Positions 1-6,144 of a stretch of DNA of 7,278 bases are shown here, piece by piece. The stretch lies in assembly GCA_946221045.1 (NCBI GenBank), contig CAMIIY010000096.1:1-7278 (forward strand), given 5' to 3'. The notes below the pieces were generated by a model, which was given only the letters and a program-made list of their open reading frames with translations, had not been told where the DNA came from and did no database searches. The first letter of the stretch is position 1, and each line of letters starts with the position of its first letter. Source of the DNA: an uncultured Oceanospirillaceae bacterium (GTDB lineage: Bacteria; Pseudomonadota; Gammaproteobacteria; Pseudomonadales; Balneatricaceae). The position numbers and the translations under genes were made by a program.

Positions 1-1095
1 GTAGCCGTGGCACCGCTGGTGGAACTGCTGCTGCAACGCCACCCTGACCTGCCTCTGTTGATAACCCATATGACCCCCACCGGGGCGGCCCGTGCCCAGG
101 CGCTGTTTGGTGATCGGGTGGCGCACTGTTACTGCCCGTATGATCTGCCGGACGCGATGGGGCGTTTTATGGCCCGGGTGCGTCCTCGGGGTCTGTTAAT
201 CGTTGAAACCGAACTCTGGCCCAATATGCTGGCGGCCTGCAAAAAAAATCAGGTGCCGGTGTTGCTGGCAAACGCCCGTTTGTCTGGGCGTTCTGCGCAG
301 GGGTATGCCCGGTTTGCCGGCCTGACCCGACTGATGCTCAATGCGCTGACTCAGGTTGCGGCGCAGCATCAGGCGGATGCCAGGCGCCTGGTAGCGCTGG
401 GGCTTTCTGCAGAGGGAGTGTCGGTCACCGGCAGTATCAAGTTTGATCTGGATATCCCTCAGGATCTGCCAGATAAGGCTCGTCTGCTCAGAGAGAACTG
501 GGGGCAAACTCGTCCGGTAATAGTGGCCGGCAGTACCCATGAAGGTGAGGAGCAGAGTCTGTTGGAGGCGGTTCAGCGCCTGCGTGGGGTCAGCCCAAAT
601 CTATTGCTGATTCTCGTGCCCCGGCATCCAGAACGGTTTGATGCAGTGGCTGCGCTGATTGAAAAAGCGGACCTGTGTTTCAGTCGTCGTAGTCTTGAGC
701 AGCGGGTGACGGATGACACTACGGTTTATCTGGCGGATACCATGGGTGAGCTGATGCTGTTTTATCAGGCGGCTGATCTGGTGTTTGTCGGTGGCAGTCT
801 GATTCCCCGGGGAGGGCACAACCCGCTGGAGCCAGCCGCACTGGGTAAGCCGGTGTTAATGGGGCCGCATTGTTTCAATTTTCAGTCGATTACGGATACG
901 CTGGCCGGCGCGGGTGGGCTGGTGCCCGTAGCCGATGCAGAGGCGCTGCTTAAACAGCTGCAATACTGGCTGGAACAGCCGGAACAGGCCGCCTGCGTGG
1001 GGCAGGCCGGCGCGGCTTATGTTGCGGACAACCGGGGGGCACTGGAACGTTTATATGGATTGGTATTGCAAACCCTGATCACAGATCAAAACTGA
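1..1095 (+). CDS. waaA: 3-deoxy-D-manno-octulosonic acid (Kdo) transferase WaaA, 5'-truncated
   Basis: WaaA (KdtA) is an inner-membrane-associated glycosyltransferase that moves Kdo from CMP-Kdo onto lipid IVA, the first step of LPS core assembly. The frame is open from base 1, so the start lies outside the window. The 364 residues visible match E. coli WaaA (425 aa) from about residue 62 to the end, so the membrane anchor and the segment with the catalytic Glu (SVSVGE in E. coli) are missing here. Counting from the first visible residue, recognisable blocks are ETELWPN (69-75), NARLS (91-95), GSIKFD (144-149), STHEGEE (178-184), VPRHPERF (206-213), DTMGELM (246-252), FVGGSL (262-267) and GGHNPLEPAA (271-280). 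The last four form the C-terminal GT-B domain that binds CMP-Kdo. The GTG at 7 is internal and not a start. The number of Kdo units added cannot be read from the sequence. Its 3' end overlaps convergent cyaY. Confidence 0.96.
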   Translation, partial: VAVAPLVELLLQRHPDLPLLITHMTPTGAARAQALFGDRVAHCYCPYDLPDAMGRFMARVRPRGLLIVETELWPNMLAACKKNQVPVLLANARLSGRSAQGYARFAGLTRLMLNALTQVAAQHQADARRLVALGLSAEGVSVTGSIKFDLDIPQDLPDKARLLRENWGQTRPVIVAGSTHEGEEQSLLEAVQRLRGVSPNLLLILVPRHPERFDAVAALIEKADLCFSRRSLEQRVTDDTTVYLADTMGELMLFYQAADLVFVGGSLIPRGGHNPLEPAALGKPVLMGPHCFNFQSITDTLAGAGGLVPVADAEALLKQLQYWLEQPEQAACVGQAGAAYVADNRGALERLYGLVLQTLITDQN

Positions 1096-1402
1096 AGGTT
1101 TCACCGGCCTGTTCGTCAAATACAGCCTGTAACAGTTCAGCCAGAGGTTGCTGATCGGTATCTCTTAGCCAGCGTTGACTACCGGCATCAAAATCGAAAT
1201 GGAAACCGCCGCTACGGGCCGCGACCCACAGCTGTTTGACCGGTGTCTGACGGGTAAAAATGACTTGTGAGCCATTTTCACAGATCACGGTCAGGATACC
1301 GCCGCCATTGCGATAGTCCAGATCGGTTTCCGCTTCATCCAGAATCTCTTCTATCTGTTGCAGGGTCTCGTCGACCTGATCATTGAATTCGCTTTCGGTC
1401 AT
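1079..1402 (-). CDS. cyaY: Frataxin-family iron-sulfur cluster assembly protein CyaY
   Basis: CyaY is a small cytosolic frataxin homologue that binds iron and modulates the cysteine desulfurase IscS during Fe-S cluster assembly. The 107-residue product matches the usual length (E. coli 106 aa). It starts with an acidic helix (residues 9-29, rich in D and E, the iron-binding ridge of the family). The beta-sheet core follows, with NGGGILT (32-38), ENGSQVIFTRQ (42-52), QLWVAA (57-62) and GGFHFD (65-70), and the protein ends in QAGETFSF (98-105). The ATG at 1402 is preceded on the minus strand by GGAG (1412-1409) with a 6-nt spacer, which supports this start. The gene is divergent from the lptM-lysA operon and convergent with waaA; its TGA falls inside the end of waaA. 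Nothing is missing or disrupted. The family assignment is firm; the role rests on E. coli CyaY. Confidence 0.96.
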   Translation of the reverse strand: MTESEFNDQVDETLQQIEEILDEAETDLDYRNGGGILTVICENGSQVIFTRQTPVKQLWVAARSGGFHFDFDAGSQRWLRDTDQQPLAELLQAVFDEQAGETFSFDL

Positions 1403-1451
1403 GCGGTGCTCCAGAGTTTCAATGGGTTAAGCAGGAATTGATGCTGGCCGG

Positions 1452-1457
1452 AGTATA
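1452..1457 (-). promoter_or_regulatory. Possible -10 element of a cyaY promoter
   Basis: Read on the minus strand, 1457-1452 is TATACT, five of six matches to the sigma70 -10 consensus, about 50 nt upstream of the cyaY ATG. No convincing -35 lies at 16-18 nt: the candidate hexamers there match poorly, and a near-consensus TTGAGA (1485-1480) is about 22 nt away, which is too far. No correctly placed extended -10 TG is present. The position in a divergent intergenic gap favours a promoter, but the match is weak. Confidence 0.4.
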
Positions 1458-1503
1458 GCCAATTTGGTCGTGGGACTCATCTCAAATTAAGCAAACAACG
1501 GCC

Positions 1504-1532
1504 TTAGCGGGAGCCCTGGCTTTAGGTATAAT
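1504..1532 (+). promoter_or_regulatory. Sigma70-like promoter of the lptM-lysA-dapF operon
   Basis: A perfect TATAAT -10 hexamer lies at 1527-1532. The hexamer 17 nt upstream (TTAGCG, 1504-1509) is a half match to the -35 consensus. The predicted transcript start is near 1539, giving a leader of about 29 nt before the GTG of lptM. This is too short for a riboswitch or attenuator, so no lysine-responsive leader (L box) is visible. It is the only good promoter seen ahead of the six-gene plus-strand operon. Internal promoters cannot be excluded by eye. Confidence 0.65.
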
Positions 1533-1567
1533 CGAGGGCTTAGCCATTAACCATTGGGTGTCTGATT

Positions 1568-1696
1568 GTGCAAAACCGACTCTACAATATCGTGCTGTCC
1601 TTAATTCTGGGTTCTCTGGTCTTGCTGGGTGGTTGCGGTCAGAAAGGGCCCCTGTATCTGCCGGATGAATCAACACAAAACGCTGAGCAGAAATAA
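1568..1696 (+). CDS. lptM: Small outer-membrane lipoprotein LptM (YifL/LppL family)
   Basis: This 42-residue protein is short enough to be missed by ORF callers with a length cut-off. It has a basic N-terminus (MQNR), a hydrophobic stretch (about residues 5-20) and the lipobox LGGC with Cys23 as the lipidated residue, so it is a type II signal-peptide lipoprotein. The motif CGQKGPLYLP right after the lipobox is the hallmark of E. coli YifL/LptM and Pseudomonas LppL. E. coli LptM associates with the LptD-LptE translocon and helps LptD acquire its correct disulfides. The GTG at 1568 is chosen because the same frame has a TAG at 1541 and no ATG between; a weak GGGTG (1556-1560) lies 7 nt upstream. 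The mature part is only about 20 residues, shorter than in E. coli (67 aa precursor). lysA begins 10 nt after its stop, so the two are co-transcribed. The identity is firm from motif and synteny; the start codon is less certain. Confidence 0.88.
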   Translation: MQNRLYNIVLSLILGSLVLLGGCGQKGPLYLPDESTQNAEQK

Positions 1697-1706
1697 AGAG
1701 AGCTGA

Positions 1707-2963
1707 ATGGACAGTTTTGAATATCGTAATGGCCAGCTGTACTGCGAAGAGCTGGCACTGGAGCGTATCGCGGATGAGTACGGTACGCCCACCTATGTTT
1801 ACTCCCGGGATGCACTTGAGCAGGCCTATCTGGCCTATGCACAGGCCTTGCAGGGGCAGCGTTCGCTGGTCTGTTATGCGGTAAAGGCAAACTCGAACAT
1901 TGCTGTTCTGAATGTACTGGCCCGGCTTGGCTCCGGCTTTGATATTGTCTCTATTGGCGAGTTGGAGCGGGTCTTGCGTGCCGGTGGTGACCCTGCGCGG
2001 GTGGTGTTTTCGGGTGTGGGCAAACAGCCTCACGAAATCAGACGCGCGCTGGAAGTGGGCATCCGCTGTTTCAACATCGAATCAGAAGCCGAGCTGGAGC
2101 GTGTTAACGCCGTCGCAGCTGAAGCGGGTCAGGTTGCTACCATCTCCTTTCGGGTGAATCCGGATGTGGATGCGGGCACCCACCCTTATATCTCCACCGG
2201 CTTGAAAGAAAACAAGTTCGGCATTGCGATTGATGATGCGCCGCGTATTTATCAGCGTGCTGCAGAGATGGGCAACGTGTTGGTATCCGGTATTGATTGC
2301 CATATTGGCAGCCAGTTAACCGAGGTTGCACCATTTCTGGATGCGCTGGACCGGGTCTTGCTGCTGCTGGATCAACTGGCGGGTATGGGCATTGAGATCA
2401 AACACCTGGATCTGGGTGGCGGTCTGGGTGTGTGTTATACCGATGAGGTACCCCCCACGCCGGGTGAGTATATCGCCGCTATTCTGGACCGTTTACAGGG
2501 CCGTGATCTGGAGCTGATCTTTGAGCCGGGCCGCTCCATTGCAGCGAACGCCGGTGTCTTGCTGACCCGGGTCGAATTCCTGAAACAGACTGAAGCCAAA
2601 AACTTTGCCATCATCGACGGCGCAATGAATGACCTGATTCGTCCGGCGCTGTACAGCGCGTATCAGGAGATTATTCCGTTGCAGGTCCGTGAAACCGAAG
2701 ATATCCAGAGCTGGGATCTGGTGGGACCAGTGTGTGAAACCGGCGACTTTCTGGGTAAGGGCCGACAGCTGAATCTGCAGCCGGGTGACCTGCTGGCTGT
2801 CTGCTCTGCCGGTGCCTACGGTTTTGTGATGGCCTCTAATTACAACACCCGTGGTCGTCCTGCTGAAGTGATGGTGGACGACAACAAGCATTACCTGATT
2901 CGCCAGCGTGAATCGGTGAATGACATGCTGCGCGGCGAACAGCTGTTGCCAAAGGATCGTTGA
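1707..2963 (+). CDS. lysA: Diaminopimelate decarboxylase LysA
   Basis: LysA is a PLP-dependent fold-type III decarboxylase that converts meso-diaminopimelate to L-lysine and CO2, the last step of lysine synthesis, in the cytosol. The 418-residue product has the usual length. Key sites visible are the PLP Schiff-base lysine in CYAVKANSN (Lys60), HIGSQ (199-203, His stacking on PLP), the phosphate-binding glycine loop GGGLG (237-241), EPGRS (273-277), the substrate-site CETGD (343-347, Cys343 from the partner subunit) and the YGF...YNTRGRPAEV block (371-389). N-terminal TIM barrel and C-terminal beta domain are both complete. The ATG at 1707 follows a modest GAGAG (1698-1702) and sits 10 nt after the lptM stop. 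The next gene, dapF, makes the substrate of this enzyme, so the two are likely expressed together. No defect is seen, and identification is secure. Confidence 0.98.
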   Translation: MDSFEYRNGQLYCEELALERIADEYGTPTYVYSRDALEQAYLAYAQALQGQRSLVCYAVKANSNIAVLNVLARLGSGFDIVSIGELERVLRAGGDPARVVFSGVGKQPHEIRRALEVGIRCFNIESEAELERVNAVAAEAGQVATISFRVNPDVDAGTHPYISTGLKENKFGIAIDDAPRIYQRAAEMGNVLVSGIDCHIGSQLTEVAPFLDALDRVLLLLDQLAGMGIEIKHLDLGGGLGVCYTDEVPPTPGEYIAAILDRLQGRDLELIFEPGRSIAANAGVLLTRVEFLKQTEAKNFAIIDGAMNDLIRPALYSAYQEIIPLQVRETEDIQSWDLVGPVCETGDFLGKGRQLNLQPGDLLAVCSAGAYGFVMASNYNTRGRPAEVMVDDNKHYLIRQRESVNDMLRGEQLLPKDR

Positions 2964-2975
2964 GGGACTGAGTCA

Positions 2976-3806
2976 ATGCTGGTGCGTTTTACTAAAATGC
3001 ATGGTTTGGGCAACGACTTTATGGTGCTGGATCTGGTAAGCCAGCGCATTAAAATCACGCCTAAACTGGTCAAAAAACTGGGTGACCGGCATACCGGAAT
3101 CGGCTTTGATCAGCTGTTGATTGTCGAGCCACCGACTGAGCCGGACGTGGATTTCTCCTATCGCATCTTCAATGCCGATGGGTCTGAAGTTGAAAACTGC
3201 GGCAATGGTGCCCGCTGCTTTGCCCGTTTTGTCAGAGACAAACGCCTGACGGCGAAAAAAGAGATCTGGGTGCAGACCGCCAATGGCCGGGCGCTGCTCA
3301 AACTGCGTCAGGACAAGCAGGTCGAGGTCAATATGGGTGCGCCCCGACTGGTTCCGGCGGAAGTGCCGTTTCAGGCAGAACAACAGGCAGTCACCTATCC
3401 GGTGGATGTGCTGGACACCCGGGTTGAGCTAAGTGCGGTGTCGATGGGTAATCCCCACGGCGTGCTGCTGGTGGAGGATGTAACCAGCGCTCCGGTGGCC
3501 ACGCTTGGACCTGCGCTGGAGGCGCACCCGCGGTTTCCGGCCAGGGCCAATATCGGTTTCATGCAGGTGGTCTCGCGTAACGAGATCAAACTGCGGGTAT
3601 TTGAACGAGGGGTCGGTGAGACCCGCGCCTGCGGCACCGGTGCCTGTGCCGCCGTCGTTGCAGGCAGTCTGCGTGGTCTGCTGGATATGCCGGTAACAGT
3701 CCACCTGCCGGGTGGTGCACTGGAGATCAGCTGGACGGGTGCAGGTGAACCGGTCATTATGACGGGGCCGGCCATGACCGTATTTGAAGGACAGATTTTC
3801 TTATGA
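2976..3806 (+). CDS. dapF: Diaminopimelate epimerase DapF
   Basis: DapF is a PLP-independent racemase that interconverts LL- and meso-diaminopimelate, giving the meso form used in peptidoglycan and by LysA. The 276-residue product (E. coli 274) has the two pseudo-symmetric halves, each with its catalytic cysteine: Cys75 in ENCGNGAR (73-80) and Cys219 in ACGTGAC (218-224). Other family blocks are KMHGLGNDF at the N-terminus (7-15), GFDQLL (43-48), FNADGSEVE (65-73), MGNPH (157-161) and ERGVGET (210-216). The start is supported by GAGGG (2962-2966) 9 nt upstream, which overlaps the lysA stop codon. The stop overlaps the start of the DUF484 gene (ATGA), indicating translational coupling. The protein is intact and the assignment secure. 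Confidence 0.98.
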   Translation: MLVRFTKMHGLGNDFMVLDLVSQRIKITPKLVKKLGDRHTGIGFDQLLIVEPPTEPDVDFSYRIFNADGSEVENCGNGARCFARFVRDKRLTAKKEIWVQTANGRALLKLRQDKQVEVNMGAPRLVPAEVPFQAEQQAVTYPVDVLDTRVELSAVSMGNPHGVLLVEDVTSAPVATLGPALEAHPRFPARANIGFMQVVSRNEIKLRVFERGVGETRACGTGACAAVVAGSLRGLLDMPVTVHLPGGALEISWTGAGEPVIMTGPAMTVFEGQIFL

Positions 3807-4495
3807 TGAACAGCGAAGCTGAGTCTGCAACTGCCATTTCACCGGCGCAGGTTGCAGAATACCTGTTACAGCACCCGGATTTTTTTGTCGGTAACAGCCG
3901 GCTGCTTGAAGTGATGCAGGTGCCACATGAAACCGGACGGGCGGTGTCTCTGGTTGAGCGGCAGACATCACTGCTGCGTGAGCGCAATCAGAACCTGAGT
4001 TCGCATCTGTCCGATCTGATAGATGTGGCACGCTACAATGATGTGCAGTTTGAAAAAACCAAACGCATGGTACTGGCGCTGCTGGAAGCAGAAAATCTGG
4101 ATGATATCGCCATCGCCATTGATGAAAGTCTGTGTCAGGACTTTCACAGTGATGTTACCAGTCTGATTCTGTTCACCGAAGCACCGCTGTCGGGCAATAA
4201 CCTGCAGCTGATGCCCCGGGCTGAGGCGGCCGTGATCGACTCACTGGTCTGCTCAAATATGCCCTGCTGTGGTCAGCTCACGGAAGTTGAAAACCGCTTT
4301 ATCTTCCCGGATCAGGCAAACAAGGTGCAATCCGCCGCAGTGGTGCCTCTGGTGCAGGGGGAAACCCTTGGTTTGCTGGCCATTGGCAGTTACGACCCAA
4401 CCTACTTCCAGAGCAGCCAGGGCACGGTGCTGCTTAATTATGTGGGTGAGGTGCTGAGCCGTATTGTCAGCCGGATTCTGCATCAGGGGCAGTAA
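3803..4495 (+). CDS. DUF484 family protein (YigA-like, GAF-like C-terminal half), function unknown
   Basis: This 230-residue cytosolic protein has no signal peptide or membrane segment. Its N-terminal part carries the DUF484 signature: [12 protein letters not shown] (17-28), then [15 protein letters not shown] (48-62), which continues as a likely amphipathic helix or coiled coil to about residue 90. The C-terminal part (about 95-225) looks like a GAF fold, with PCCGQL (154-159), SAAVVPL (177-183), [11 protein letters not shown] (189-199) and [11 protein letters not shown] (211-221). GAF domains often bind small ligands, but no ligand can be inferred here. The family regularly sits between dapF and xerC in gammaproteobacteria, as it does here. 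The ATG at 3803 overlaps the dapF stop (ATGA); an ATG at 3806 is an alternative. A GAAGGA (3786-3791) lies 11 nt upstream. A regulatory or scaffolding role with XerC or the cell wall is speculation from position only. Confidence 0.9.
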   Translation: MMNSEAESATAISPAQVAEYLLQHPDFFVGNSRLLEVMQVPHETGRAVSLVERQTSLLRERNQNLSSHLSDLIDVARYNDVQFEKTKRMVLALLEAENLDDIAIAIDESLCQDFHSDVTSLILFTEAPLSGNNLQLMPRAEAAVIDSLVCSNMPCCGQLTEVENRFIFPDQANKVQSAAVVPLVQGETLGLLAIGSYDPTYFQSSQGTVLLNYVGEVLSRIVSRILHQGQ

Positions 4496-4496
4496 C

Positions 4497-5399
4497 ATGG
4501 GCGATATGCTTGCTGGTCTGGAGCAGTTTCTGCAGCATCTGGCCAGCGAGCGGCAGCTCTCCCCTCATACGCTGAACAATTACCGTCGTGACCTCACAGG
4601 GCTGCTGGCCTATGCGGAGCGGCATGAGATTGACCAGTGGCAACAGATTCAAACTCAACAACTGCGCCATCATATTGCCGGATTGCACCGTAAGGGTCTG
4701 TCTGGCAAAAGTATTCAGCGCCACCTGTCCGCGACGCGCAGCTTTTATCGTTTTCTGATTCGCGAGCAATGGGTCGACCATAATCCGGCGGATGCGGTTC
4801 AGGCACCCAAATCACCCCGCCGCTTGCCCGCGACACTGGATGTGGATCAGATTGGCCTGTTGCTGGAAATTCCGGTGACCGATGCTGTATCGGCCCGGGA
4901 TGCGGCAATGATGGAGTTAATCTACTCTTCCGGCTTGCGTGTCTCTGAGCTGATCAGTCTGAATCTGAACGACCTTGATCTGCATGATCAGAGCCTGGTG
5001 GTGACCGGTAAGGGGCGTAAAAGCCGGATGCTACCCATTGGCAGCAAAGCGCTGCAGGCGCTGGATTGCTGGCTGGAATACCGGCATGAGCTGGTGGATG
5101 CCTTTGAGAATGCGCTGTTTATCAGTAACCGGGGTAATCGGCTTTCAGTGCGGGCTGCCCAGCAGCGTATGGACCACTGGGGCCGGCAGATGGGGGTGCA
5201 GGGCCGGGTGCATCCGCACCGGCTGCGACACAGTTTTGCTAGCCATATGCTCGAGTCCAGCGGTGATCTGCGGGCCGTTCAGGAGCTGCTGGGCCACGAG
5301 GATATCTCTACCACCCAGATCTATACCCATCTAGACTTTCAGCATCTGATGCAGGTGTATGAAAGTGCGCACCCACGGGCGAAAAAGGTCAGCAAATGA
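4497..5399 (+). CDS. xerC: Site-specific tyrosine recombinase XerC
   Basis: XerC acts with XerD at the dif site to resolve chromosome dimers, under control of FtsK at the septum. I chose the ATG at 4497 (300 aa, the usual XerC size) over an in-frame TTG at 4464: AGGGG at 4485-4489 lies 7 nt upstream and the ATG is one base after the DUF484 stop. The N-terminal SAM-like DNA-binding domain (about 4-92) includes LSPHTLNNYRRDL (21-33). The catalytic domain holds the full tyrosine-recombinase set: Arg148 (SSGLRVSEL), Lys172 (TGKGRKSR), His241 and Arg244 (HPHRLRHSFASH), His267 (LLGHEDI) and nucleophile Tyr276 (TTQIYTH). These positions match E. coli XerC within a residue. The dapF-DUF484-xerC context distinguishes it from XerD and from integron or phage integrases. 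No attachment-site-like repeats flank it, so this is the housekeeping enzyme. Its TGA overlaps the next ATG. Confidence 0.97.
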   Translation: MGDMLAGLEQFLQHLASERQLSPHTLNNYRRDLTGLLAYAERHEIDQWQQIQTQQLRHHIAGLHRKGLSGKSIQRHLSATRSFYRFLIREQWVDHNPADAVQAPKSPRRLPATLDVDQIGLLLEIPVTDAVSARDAAMMELIYSSGLRVSELISLNLNDLDLHDQSLVVTGKGRKSRMLPIGSKALQALDCWLEYRHELVDAFENALFISNRGNRLSVRAAQQRMDHWGRQMGVQGRVHPHRLRHSFASHMLESSGDLRAVQELLGHEDISTTQIYTHLDFQHLMQVYESAHPRAKKVSK

Positions 5400-6124
5400 T
5401 TCGTTGTATCACCTTTGATCTGGATGACACTCTCTGGGCGGTGGCACCGGTAATCCGGCAGGCCAACCAGACCCTGTTTGACTGGCTGGCCCGGTATGCG
5501 CCCGCGTTCACTGCGCTGTATCGGCCGGATGATCTGGCGGCCCTGCGTCACATTGTTTTGCAGCAACAGCCTGAGATCGCCCACAGTGTCAGTCAAATCA
5601 GATTGGCTCAGTTGCGTTATGGCCTGGCGCAGGCGGGCTATGGCGCAGTGGATGCTGAAAACCTGACCCGGCAGGCCTTTGAGGTGTTTCTGGAGGCGCG
5701 ACAGCAGGTCACTTTTTTTGCACATGCCAGAGAAACGCTGACCCTGCTCAGGCAGCAAGGCTATCGTCTGGGAGCGCTGAGTAACGGCAATGCGGATGTA
5801 CAGCGGGTGGGGCTGGGCGATCTGATGGATTTTCAGTTCAAAGCGGAGCAGGTGGGTGAGATGAAACCCCATCCGCTGATGTTTGAAACCATGTTACGTC
5901 ATACCGGACTGCGTCCCGAGCAGGTGGTGCATGTAGGAGACCATCCCGAACATGATATTGCCGGGGCCAGTCAGGCTGGTTTGTGGACGGTTCGGGTTGA
6001 TCTGACGGCCTGTCTGTCGGACAGGGCACCGCCTGTGCCGGATGAAATTGTCAGTTGTCTGTCGCAGCTGCCCTCGGCCATCGCATCCATTACAAAAAAG
6101 GCCGCCCTGAAGGCGACCCTTTAA
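5396..6124 (+). CDS. HAD-family phosphatase, YigB-like
   Basis: This is a 242-residue cytosolic haloacid dehalogenase-superfamily hydrolase. Motif I is FDLDDTLW (7-14), with nucleophile Asp8 and acid/base Asp10. Motif II is LSNGN (128-132), motif III is Lys157 in EMKPHP, and motif IV is GDHPEHDIAGA (181-191) with metal-binding acidic residues. The helical C1 cap lies between motifs I and II (about 15-110). Position after xerC matches E. coli YigB, which dephosphorylates FMN and has been reported to act on the phosphorylated pyrimidine intermediate of riboflavin synthesis. That substrate is inferred by orthology, since HAD caps are poor predictors. The ATG at 5396 overlaps the xerC stop (ATGA) and has AAGG (5385-5388) 7 nt upstream. 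The last residues (about 233-241, KKAALKATL) are encoded by the stem-loop of the convergent terminator, so the tail may not be functional. Confidence 0.92.
   Translation: MIRCITFDLDDTLWAVAPVIRQANQTLFDWLARYAPAFTALYRPDDLAALRHIVLQQQPEIAHSVSQIRLAQLRYGLAQAGYGAVDAENLTRQAFEVFLEARQQVTFFAHARETLTLLRQQGYRLGALSNGNADVQRVGLGDLMDFQFKAEQVGEMKPHPLMFETMLRHTGLRPEQVVHVGDHPEHDIAGASQAGLWTVRVDLTACLSDRAPPVPDEIVSCLSQLPSAIASITKKAALKATL
6094..6122 (-). terminator. Intrinsic terminator of the chemotaxis-receptor gene
   Basis: Read on the minus strand, GGTCGCC (6118-6112) pairs with GGCGGCC (6106-6100) around the 5-nt loop TTCAG. The 7-bp stem has one U-G wobble and is followed at once by six T (6099-6094), a classical Rho-independent terminator 26 nt after the receptor stop codon. 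The A-run at 6122-6120 could lengthen the stem slightly by pairing with the T-run, with one bulged base. On the plus strand the wobble becomes a C-A mismatch and only TTT follows, so termination of the xerC-HAD operon here would be weak. The structure lies inside the last codons of the HAD gene. Confidence 0.8.
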
Positions 6125-6144
6125 TCTAGCAGCGCACCTGCGTT

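Noticed and set aside
1533..1567. Possible lysine riboswitch ahead of the lysA operon
   Set aside because: The predicted leader is only about 29 nt and the whole gap is 165 bp shared with cyaY. No L-box-like structure fits.
1482..2033. 183-codon minus-strand open frame across lptM and the start of lysA
   Set aside because: It is antisense to two well-supported genes, has a low-complexity and atypical composition, no family motif and no ribosome site. It is a by-product of codon bias in lysA.
4464..4496. TTG start 11 codons upstream for xerC
   Set aside because: The extra residues would overlap the DUF484 gene and do not resemble XerC N-termini. The ATG at 4497 has a good ribosome site and gives the normal length.
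15..5097. E. coli-type Chi octamer GCTGGTGG on the plus strand at 15-22, 3467-3474 and 5090-5097
   Set aside because: All three occur in coding sequence where Leu-Val codon pairs favour this string, and it is not known that this organism's RecBCD uses the same octamer.
4497..5399. xerC as a phage or integron integrase marking a mobile element
   Set aside because: Flanks are conserved housekeeping genes in the usual order with coupled starts. No direct repeats, cassette sites or composition change are visible.
5339..5872. 177-codon minus-strand open frame opposite the xerC end and HAD gene
   Set aside because: It is antisense to conserved catalytic motifs of the HAD protein and shows no recognisable domain. 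It is best explained as a shadow of the real frame.
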